Source: Acanthamoeba castellanii str. Neff (taxonomy: Eukaryota > Discosea > Longamoebia > Acanthamoebidae). Taken from it: 33,205 nucleotides of DNA. Under the pieces are notes generated by a model. That model made no database searches. It saw nothing but the letters and a program-made list of their open reading frames with translations, and was not told the DNA's origin. The stretch covers positions 217,332-250,536 of the forward strand of contig NW_004457620.1 in the NCBI RefSeq assembly GCF_000313135.1, in the 5' to 3' direction. Both the position numbers and the translations under genes were made by a program. Each line of letters starts with the position of its first letter. Positions within the stretch are counted from its first letter, which is position 1. Below, piece by piece: positions 11,901-22,900 of the stretch.

Positions 11901-14900
11901 AGAGGGTGAAGAAGGTGTTGAAGTCCTTGACCTTGGGCAGCGGCGTGGCGAACCACAGCGAGACCGACCACCCCTTGCTGGCGCTCAGTTCCACCTCGTG
12001 GCCCTCCTCGAACCGCGCCACGTCGTGCTGGCCGTCGAAGTTGGCTCCGTGCCTCACTCCCTGGAGATACACCTCCGATTAATCACCCATGGCAACCATG
12101 TTGCAGCCGCCACGCGAGCCGCTGGAATCTAGTGTGCCGCAGAGTGGTGCACGCGTGGACGCGTGGCACACAACGACAATGACGAAGGCGACAACGTACG
12201 TCGAGGCAGTAGGCGCGCTTCCAGGCGGGCTTGCCGGTCGTCGTGGACGCGCTCTTGAGGCCCTCGGGCACGCTGAGGCTCCCGTCCTCCCGCGCCACGC
12301 GCACCCACTTGAGCTCGTCGTCTGATTGGTTTACGTTAGAGCCACGGTCCGTCAGATCATCATGAACAACCCGCGGTGCCGTAGCGAGTTGTGTTGATGT
12401 TGAACGTAAATGGCGGTGGCGGGCGTACAGAGGGAGTCGTCGAGGTGCTTGTAGAGCTTGACGGAGAGCTCGATGAAGCGCTGGAGGGACTGGGAGAAGA
12501 CGGCGTCGTTCTTCTGCACGGCGTACAGCCGGTTCATGGGCACCTCGATCTCGTCGAGCACCTGCTCCACCACCTCCTGCTCACCCACCACCCACACCAC
12601 CAACACAGGACACACACACGACACACACACGACACACACCAGCCACCAGCCACCAGCCACCACCAGCCACCACCACACGACACACACGATACACGACGCA
12701 CACGACACACCAGCCACCACCAGCCACCACCACCACACGACACACACGACACACACGACACACACGACACACGATGAGGAGAAGGGAGGAAAGAGAAAAA
12801 GTTACTATCACGTGCACGTGGTTGGTGGGGTGGGCGCCACGCACGGTCTGGTGGTGCATGGACGGGTGGGCGATGAGGCGCTGCAGGAGTTCGATGGCGG
12901 TGTTCTTGGCCGACGCGTTGATGGCGTTCTTGAGGGCCTGCAGTAGCAGACCCACCGTGCGCCCGTTGTGCAAGGGCGACGCCGCCTTGCGCGCCGCCGA
13001 GTTGTCCCAAATGTCGAGCGCGAACTCGAGCATGCGAAGGGCCTGCCCCAAAGTCCAACCGCCAACCGCGGTTAGACCAGAGATTGCACCAGTTCGAATC
13101 TTTTGTGTTGTGTGTTGTGTTGTGGTGTGTGTGTCGTGTGTGTACAACATTGCGAGGAGGGCACGCGCGAGAGAGGTACGTTTTCGGTGGTGAGGGTGGC
13201 CGAGGGGTAGTTGTTGAGGAGACCCACGGCCCACAGCTTGTAGCCCCAGAAGTTGTTCGAGTCATCACTGATGTGTTATACGAAAATACGTAGGTGTGGT
13301 ACATAAAATAGACGAATCACGTGATCGAGTGAGTGGGCCAGGGGATGGGAGCCAGGAGATGGCAAGGGCAGAAGAAAGAGGAAAGTGGTGCGTACGCGAA
13401 GAAGTGGAGGATGGCGTGGTTGCCGGGAATGGTAAAGTGCTTGAAGTTCTCCGGGTTACCGCAGAACTCCCGGATGAGGTCCTGCGAGGGCCAGCGGAAC
13501 CGCACCCAATCGTAGTTGTTTTCCTGTTGTTTGCCCCCCAATCACACGTGCACGACATTCAGTTTGGGGTGGGGGGGGGCTGATGAAAACACAGGCGGGA
13601 CGAGGCGCAGGCCTGGTGGGTGGTGGGTGGGGACGGTACGGTCTTGCACTGCGGGTCGAAGAGGATGACCATGGACGACGCTGACTTGAGGTGGATGGGC
13701 CGCTGGTAGTTCGACGTGTTGGGGTACGGGTGCGTGGACTCCTCCTTCTGCACCGTGAACTTGCCCACCGTCTGCGCGATCGCGCACACAGTTGTGTGTT
13801 GTGTGTTTGCGTGTATTAACGCCCCCCGAACCGCATCTATGTGCACGTGCGGGTAGCCGAGGGAAGGAGGGGTGGGGTGTGTGTGGGTACCTTGGTGGCC
13901 TGCTCGAGGGAGACGAGGCCCTCCTGCACCAGGGCGGCGAGGCCCGCGCTGGCACCGGTGGCCTCGTCGGCGTCCGCCGCAACGACAGGGTCGGTGTCCT
14001 TCTCCTTGCCCTTCCCGCTTGCGCCCTTCTTGCCGCCCGCGGTTGCGGCCAAGTCTGCGGGGCCGTGCAGGCGCCCGATGAGCTCCTTGACCAGGCGCTG
14101 CGCCGACGCGCTCACCGGGGCCTGGTGACTGCAGCAAGAAACGAAGAACGAAACCATAAACGGAGGTGAGCGACCCACGGGAGGCCATGGCGGCGGTTCA
14201 AGACGATGATGGTGACGGCAGCGGCACCTGATGAGGGCCTTGCAGAAGGAGGCCAGGGTGGCGGGATCCTGGAAGAGGGCGAGGAACCGCCGCTGCTCGA
14301 GGGTGGCCTCCTGGGCCTCCATCGCGTGGCCGAGCAACCGCATCACCGTCTCGAGCGCGTACAGATGCACCACTGTGCAGTTGACATTTCACGATCACAA
14401 CCACGACGACACACAAAGCGTTTTGACGGCGCCACGCCGCCGGCGACACGTTCAGACAAATTACTGGTTCCCCTGCGATCGAAATAAGGGAGAGAAGGAG
14501 AGAAGCTGGGGGAAATGGACGTACGGGAAGCGGTGGTGCTGAGCAGCTGGAACCAGGCGGGCTGGTTGCTCCCGCTGTCCGAGAAGCCCGAAGTCGCATT
14601 CGGCGAATCCAGCTCGGCGTAGCTCCGCGCCGTCCACATGAAGTCAGACAGGATGCCACCTGCCACCACATGCCACGCAACACCCACGATGAACGTGTGT
14701 GTGTGTGTGTGTGTGTTGATGTGTGTTGATGTGTGTCGTGTGTNNNNNNNNNNNNNNNNNNNNNNNNNNNNNNNNNNNNNNNNNNNNNNNNNNNNNNNNN
14801 NNNNNNNNNNNNNNNNNNNNNNNNNNNNNNNNNNNNNNNNNNNNNNNNNNNNNNNNNNNNNNNNNNNNNNNNNNNNNNNNNNNNNNNNNNNNNNNNNNNN

Positions 14901-17900
14901 NNNNNNNNNNNNNNNNNNNNNNNNNNNNNNNNNNNNNNNNNNNNNNNNNNNNNNNNNNNNNNNNNNNNNNNNNNNNNNNNNNNNNNNNNNNNNNNNNNNN
15001 NNNNNNNNNNNNNNNNNNNNNNNNNNNNNNNNNNNNNNNNNNNNNNNNNNNCCGCAGCTGCTGCTGTCGGCCACGGCCAGAGCGAGGAGGGCCCGCACGG
15101 CGTCGGGGTGGTCGGCGAGGAGCGTGTGGCACAGGGTGGCGTCGGCGGCCAGGTGGCGCGAGAGGGCCTTGACGAAGAGCGCGCGCACGTGGCCCAGCAC
15201 GAGCGCGTTGCTCAGCGACTCCTTCTTCTCCTCCTCTGCGGTCGCCGCGGCGGGCTTCTTGACGGGGGCGAGGAGCGGGAGGAACTGCAGGAGCTCCGGC
15301 CCGACCGCCCGCACGACCTCCGTCACCAGGGCCACTTCGGCCTCGTCGGGTTGCACCACCACCTCGGCCGGGTTCAGCTGCAACAAGCGCAGCGCGGGCG
15401 CAGCATTAGGGCGGGGACCCCAAACGAAGCACGTGGGGGATGGGGTGGGGAGAAGACACGTACGGCGCTCTCAGAGTGTCCGTCGGTGGCGATGACCACG
15501 AGCTGTTCGTCCTTGGCATGGCGGAGACCCACCACCCAACCGCGCCGCTGGGCGTTGCTGTGCACCTGGACCGACACGCCGGGCAAGGGGCGCGCCTGGT
15601 AGCCTGTCTCGCGCGCGCCCATCACAAAAAACCACAGACCACCACGACACGACACGACACGACACGACACGACCAACGACACGACACGACACGACCAACG
15701 ACACGACCAACGACACGACCAACGACACGACCAACGACACGACCAACGACACGACCAACGACACGACCAACGACACGACCAACGACACGACCAACGACAC
15801 GACCAACGACACGACCAACGACACGACCAACGACACGACCAACGACACGACCAACGACACGACCAACGACACGACACACAGCGAGAGATCAAAACGCAGT
15901 TCGCGTGAGAAATGCAAAGAATGAGAAGAATGTGGGGGTACCGCCAAGGAGGGACAGGTGGGCGACGACGAGGTCGAGCGAGGGGCTGCCGCGGAAGGGC
16001 GACAACGACGACGGCAGGGCCAGGAGCTCGAGGGTGCGGGGCAGGTGCTCGCGCAGGGCGTCGAGCGCGAGGGGCGCCAGCACGCGCGCCCACGCCGCCG
16101 CGTACGGCCGCAGGTTGGCCGGCGACGACGATGACGATGGGAGGCGGGCCAAGGCGGCCAGCATGGCGCGCCCGATGACCTCGCGCCGGTGCGTGAGTTG
16201 CACGTCGCCGGCGGTCGTCGAGGACGAGCTGAGCAGCTGGAAGGAGGGCACGAGGTGCTGCCGCACGAGGCCGCCGCTCAGCCGCGCGCCCACGCCCGCC
16301 AGCAGAGCCACCACGGCCTCGCGCGCGCGTCCGCTCTGCGCCGCCTCGGGGTCGATGCAGGGCAGAAGCCCGCCGAGCAGCTCGAGCGCCATCACCTGCG
16401 TGAAGGCCGCCTTGCCGTCCTCGCCCTCATCGACGCTTCTCTCAGTGTCGTCGGTGTCGATGCCGCCGAAGCGGAGGAGGAGGCCCAGCCAGCGGTCGTC
16501 GGTCAGGTAGCGCTGCACGACGGCCACGTCCGAGAGCGAGTGGAGGAAGATGAGCACGTCGGCCGCGCCCAGGCCGCCCTCGAACTGGTGCGCGTCGGTG
16601 AGCCGCGCGAACAGCAGCTCCATGAACTCGGCCACGAGCGTCTCCTGCGCACCGAACAGCGTGGCGCCCGCCTTCTGGTTCTTGTTCTTGTTGCCGGCGC
16701 TGCCATTGTCGCCGTTGGCGGGGGCCGGGGTGGCGATGGCCTGGAGGGCGAGGAACTGGAACAGGCTCCACGCGCAGTCGCTCTGCTTGTCGAGCTGCTG
16801 CTGGCGCTCCGACGACCCTGCACCGCTGGCGCTGCTCTCCGAGCCCGCCGGCGCGAAGCTGAACTCATCGGGGAAGAGGCTTCTGACGAACGCGCGGTCC
16901 GCCTTCCTCTCGGACGCCTCGTCGCCCGAAGTGGCCCCGCCGGCCGACTGCGCACGTCCCCGCAGGCCACAACACACAACACACATACAACACACGACAC
17001 ACGATACGCAGACATGCGTGCGATGAGCTCGGTCCCACGCAGCACCGCTCGCGCATGGTGGGTTGGTGGGTGGGTGGGCAGGGGGCGTACGGGGAAGAGC
17101 TCGGTGTGGATGGTGGGACCCACCTCCACGAGCCGCTGACGGCTGCGCGTGGCGTTGCGACTGGCGCGCAGCGATGGCGCCGGGCTGCCGAAGAGGCCGT
17201 CGAATGTGAAGTCGGCCTCCTCCTCGTCCTCTTCCACCTGCACAGCGGCCGCCGACTCGGCGGCGGTGGTTGTTGCCGCCGTCGCGTCCATGCTGCGCCG
17301 CCTCCTAGGCGTTTGGACGCCGGTGGCGGAGTCGTCGGTGGCGAGCGCCTCGCGGCTGCGGCTGCGGCTGCGACTAAGGCTGCGGGTGCGGCTACGGCTA
17401 CGGCTGCGGCTACGGCTACGGCTACGGGTGCGGCTGCGGCTGCGTCGCAGCGTCGGCGTGCTGATGCCGTCCACGGCAGCAGCGGCCGCCACCGCCTCTG
17501 AGTCGTCCATGAGTTCGGCGTCGAACTGGGCCTGGAGCCGGCGCGCCATCTCTTCATCGTCGATGACCTCCTCGGTGACGTCAGCCGGTTGCGGCGTGGC
17601 CGAGGGCACCGAGGGCGCTGATAGCGAGGGCGAGGCCTCCGACGTGCCCACGTTGTCGTTGTCCCGCTCGGGGGTCTTCTCCTTGGCCTCGTCGTCGTCG
17701 TCGTCGTCACCGCCGATGGTGGTGGAGGTGGTCTCCTCCTTTTCCTTGCCCTTCTCGTCGGGCTTCTCCTCGACGAGCTGTGGCTGCGGCTTCCGGTGGC
17801 CGGCCATGAAGAGGAAGAGCCACTTGAAGATGCCCAGCGAGGCCAGGAACTGGAAATCGCCCTCGGTCTCGAACCGGATGGCGAGGGCGTAGAGCAGCGC

Positions 17901-19888
17901 GATGGTGACGTGCGGCGCCGACTGCTGGTTCTCCTCGCCGATCGCCAGCAGCCGCCGGTACACCCGGTGCACCTCGTTCGACACCCTCTCCTCCAGCTCC
18001 GTCCCGCACGCCTGGCACGCGGGAAATGCCCAGCCATTCCGGTTTGTTGGTCAGCCAGCCGATCAGCGATTCGCGGTACACAGGACACACGCACGACGCG
18101 CATTCGGCAGCGCCCATGATGTGCACACAATGCCGGGGGGTGGAGGGGAACAATGGGAGCAGCGTACGGCGAGGTCATGGCTGTAGTGGACGAGAGCCGA
18201 GGCGGCGGCGGCGGCGCGCTTGCCCTTCTTCTTGGGGCTGCCGGTGCCGCGGGGGCCGCCGGCGAGAGCGAGGGCGACGTGGGACAGAAGGTCGGGGAGG
18301 GCGGCGGTGGCCCGCGCGCACCCGGAGAGCACGCGGTCGAGCGAGGCCAGGCTCTTGGCCCGCTGCTCGGCGCGCCGCCGCCGCACGGCCACCAGCTCGT
18401 GGAGCGCGGCGGCCTCCACGTCGGGCGCCTCGATGAAGCTGATCACCGCCTTGGCCGTGCTCTCCCACCCGTACACCCTCGTCTCCCCCGCCATCCCTGC
18501 ACGTCGCAATCAATTCACAGCGCCAGCCCACCACACGCCGGTGAGTGCATGCCACGCATTCCACAGCTGGCATCGAGTGAAAAAAGGAGATTTGCAAATA
18601 ATAAGAGAGAGAGAGAGAACGGGTAAAGTACCGCGGGGCAGGTCGTCGCCGTCGTCGTCATCGTCGACGAGGGCGGGGAGGCCGGCCTGCTGCAGCAGCC
18701 GGTCCATGCTCCGCCGCAGCGACCGCGACTCGGAAGGAGGCGCGGACAACGTCGCGCCGTTGGCCTCGTCGCCGTCGTCGCGTGCGGCGTGAAGGCCGGG
18801 CGGAATTGGAGGAGGGCGTGGGCCTTGGCCAGCACCCCCTCGGCCAGCGGCCGGTACAGGTCCTTGGTGACCTCCGGCTGCGCGCCATCCTCGCCGCTCT
18901 TCTTGAGCTCGCGCTCGCCGGAGGCGGTGAGGCTGGAGGCCTGGCGCTGGCGCTGCTGGATGAACCACTTCTTGATCTTGTACCCGTACCGGTAGGCCCG
19001 CTTCAGCTCGTCCGACGGCGTCGACTGCTTGGACGTCGCGAACGCCATGGCGTCGCCCACCAGGTGGCAGTGCTTCAGCAGCGCCGCGATCACCCCACGC
19101 AGCGCCTGGTCCACTGTACAGGTATGCACACACGGCGGAAGTCAGCGCACACCACATAGCATAGCACACACGCACGCACGCCACGCGCGCGCGCACGCAC
19201 ACACACACACACACACACACGAGAGAGAGAGAGAGAGAGAGGCGTGGAGAACGGACCGGATTGCGAGGAGATCGAGGACAGCTGAAGCGCGCTCGCGCTC
19301 AGGTGGGCGCGATTCATCTTGCGATGCAGCTCGGCGCCGGGACCCGCCAGAGCGATGAAGTCCCGCAGGAACTGGGCCTCGTGCTGGTCCTCCGGTGTGC
19401 CGTCTCCGCCGCTGGCGTTGGTGGCGGCGGCGGCAGGGGCGAGCTGGAGGCCGGCCTTGAAGAGGGGCGCCGCGAGCCACTCGGCCCAGGCGGCCTCGTC
19501 CTTGTGCTGCTCATCGACGCGGCTTGTGACCAGCTTGGTGATGAGCAGCACCAGCGTGCGCTGCAGCTCTGTAAGCCACTTGCGCGGGCGGTAGTAGCTC
19601 ACCGCCAGGATACTGTCGGTCGACATGCGCGCTATGAGCATAAAACGAAGCAACCGTTCGGGTGTGCGTGCGGTGCGTGCGGTGCTTGTCGTGTGTGCGT
19701 GAGCCATACCGGACGCCCCAGTCGACGTTGGACCCGTCGCTGTGGAAGTAGAGCCAGACACATCCGCCGGGGATCACCACGGGCGTCTGCGGCCACCGGT
19801 GGAAAGCCCCCGAGTACTGCTCGCCCAGCTGGTTGCAGTGGTCGGGCTCCAGGTGCACCCGCAGGTAGTCGTGCCTGTCGCGCGCGCG

Positions 19889-19959
<71 letters not shown>

Positions 19960-22900
19960 TTTGTGCCGAGTTGAGCCACGACTTGAGAAAAGACAAAAGG
20001 AAGGAATTGCGGTTGCGTTGGGGCCGTGTGGACAGTACGTCTCTTCGGTCTTGGTCTGGGGGTCGAAGTAGAGCTCCGTGTAGTCGGCATCGGGCACGAT
20101 CAGCTCCTTCGTCACGTCCATGTCGTTACTTCACGCCCCGCCGCCGCGCCGCCGCCCCCGCCCCGAATGAAGAAACAAAAGGATGAATGAGTTTGTTTCA
20201 TCATCGCGCGCGTGGCCACCACCAGCACCAGCATATGACATGTTTTCGCGAGGAGAGAGGGTGGCCCAACCTGTACTGGTGTTGGGTGGTGAACACGGTG
20301 AAGCGCTTCTGGGTGATGTTGAGTGCCGAGTCGGTCTCCACGCCCAGCTGCTTCTGCAGGTCGGAGCTGCGCTGCAGGAACCCGAGCAGCTGCTGCACCA
20401 GGGCCTCGCCGCTCTCCCCGCCCAGCAGCGGCGGCGCACCCTCCTCCGTGCTGGAGGAGGAGGAGTTGAGGAGCAACAGGAGCGACGAGGCGAGCGCGGG
20501 CAGCAGCGCGAGGGCCGAGTCGTTGAGGAGCAGGCCCACGACCTTGCCCACCAGCGGCGGCAGGCCCGCGGCCGCCGACTCGCCCTGCGGCGCGGGCATC
20601 AGCGCGGGCACGAGGCCCGACACGTGGGCGACGAGGTCCTCGCAGTGGGCCAGGGCCTGCACGACGTAGGCCGACAGCGTGGCCTCGTTGAGGAGTCCGG
20701 ATGCCTCGGCGGAGGCGTCCTTCTGCTGCTGCTGGCGGGCGTTGATGACGGAGCAGAAGATGCAGTTCTGCAGGGTGAGCAGGAACCGCACGTAAGCCTG
20801 CGTGCCCGCCTGGGCCTGCTCCTGCTCGGTGGTGGTGGTGGTGCCGTCGATGATGTCGGCGACGGCCTTCTGGGCCTGGCGCTTGGAGTAGGTGAAAATG
20901 CAGGCCAGCAGGTCGTTCAGCACGTCCTCCTTGCTGCCCTCCTCCTTGGTCTGCCCACCACCGGCGCTTAGGTGGTGCATTGTTCGCATTCGGAGCAGCA
21001 GAAGAGGAAGAAGAAGAAGAAGAGCAAAGGAAGAAGAGAAGGAAAAAAGAAAAGATGCCCGCGGGTAGAAGATGATCGCCGCTCATGCTGGGCGGGACCC
21101 CGGGGGGGGGTATTGGGGGGGGGTACCTGGAGGAGGCGGTAGAGGGTGCCCACGCTGGAGAAGTAGTCGAGGAGCTGGTCGAGCAGGAACTGGCTGGAGG
21201 TCTTGACCTCGTCCGACGTGGTCTGCTTGAGCACGTCGATGAAGATCTCGAACTGGCCCTTGCGCGACGGCACGAAGTAATCCAGCCCGACCGCCAGCGC
21301 CTCGCTGCCACCGCCGCCCATCAGCATCCGCGTACGAACCACCGCCACCGCGGGGAGGGAGAGGGAGGGGAGGGCACACCTGCTGAGGGCTTGGATGAGG
21401 GCGGCCTGCTGGCGCTCCTCATCGGTGTGGCGCGGGGACTCGTCGAGGATGAAGCCCTTCAGGAGGCCGCCCAGGCTGCTCACCATCGACTCGGGTCCCT
21501 CGTTTGTCAGGCCCACGTCGCTGGGGTCGATCCTGGAATTCACGCGTCGACGAAACCGCACACACGCACACGCACACGCACCCAATCATACACGCACGCC
21601 CGTGTGAGCGCTGCTTCGAGTCGAGTCGAGTCCCACCAATCCAACCGCCCAATCCGTGTGTGGGGAGCGCGATCGCACCTGCCCAAGTTGAGCTCCCTCA
21701 AATTCCGCACGGCTGCGAGAGTACATCCGCCCGGGCGTTAGCGACAGCGATTCGCGGAGGGGAAGGGGAGAGGGACGCACTGAGGCGAACACAGGTGAGC
21801 AGCAGCCGGCCGAAGAACTCCTTGCGCTCCTCAGAGGCGTCCTGATGGTGATCATATGACGGCGATGGCGTGGCGTCATGAGTCGCGACCCCCCCCCCGG
21901 GGGAGGTTAGGGCCGCCACAAACACCAACAACAACAACAACAACGACAACAAACAACGACGAAAGAAGACCAGCGCGGATGGGGGAGGGGGAAATCGCAG
22001 AGGAGGAAGCTAGGGGCACGCACCTCGTGGGCCAGGAGCTGGGCCTTGCTGGCGGTCATGAGCCCGTGGAGGAGCTCGAACGTGGACCGGCTGAGGTCGA
22101 GCACGAACGGGAACTGGAGGACCAGCGGCAGGGCGGACTTCTTGTGGCTCACGGCCTCCAGCGCGAACCAGGCGAGCTCGGCGAGGTGCTTGAGCAGCAC
22201 CACGAGCACCTGGTCCGCCTTCAGGCCCGCCTTGTTCTCCTCGGCCACGAGCCACGCCTGCCACGACCATATATTGGTTGGTTGAGAATACATGTGATCA
22301 TCGACGATGTAGATCGGGTTGAGTTTGAGCCTCCACTCCTAATAGGGCGGCGAGAGGGCGCGTACGTCGGCTTCGGGCCAGTAGGGCGTGGTCTGGTGGA
22401 CCGTGCGCCCGGAGACTGCAGCGACGTACGCCTCGGCGAGGTCGTTGCGCAGGGACTCCATCCGGAGCTGTGCCAGCGACTGCGTCACCGCCAGCATCGA
22501 CTCGCCCTTGCCTGCTCCGCCACACACGACACAAACGACGACACACGGCACACACACGGCACACACACGGCACACACACGACACACACACACAGCATGCA
22601 GGCCCTGCGTTCAGCGAATGGGGGCCGAAAGGCGACGGGGCGCGACCACGCACCCTCCTTCTGCATGGTCAGGAGTAGGTTGATGGCAGTCAGGCACTCG
22701 GACAGTGACCCCGAGGCCACGGCGAGCTTCACGATGGCCTCCAGCGCTGCGCGTTTGTCACGTGGCGTGGCGTGTAAATATAAAGAGCGATTAATTACCA
22801 ACATGCTCTCGCATCAAAGGGGGCAAGAACGGCGCATTGCCGCGGCAAGGCGTAAGGCATTAATAAAGGGAGAGGGGGGCGACACCCACCTTTGGTGGAG

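Noticed and set aside
15440..16510. A 356-codon plus ORF with TTRPTTRP repeats and minus ORFs with VVSLVVSL repeats.
   Set aside because: They come from the 12-bp intronic minisatellite; 12 is a multiple of three, so each frame gives a repeated tetrapeptide without stops.
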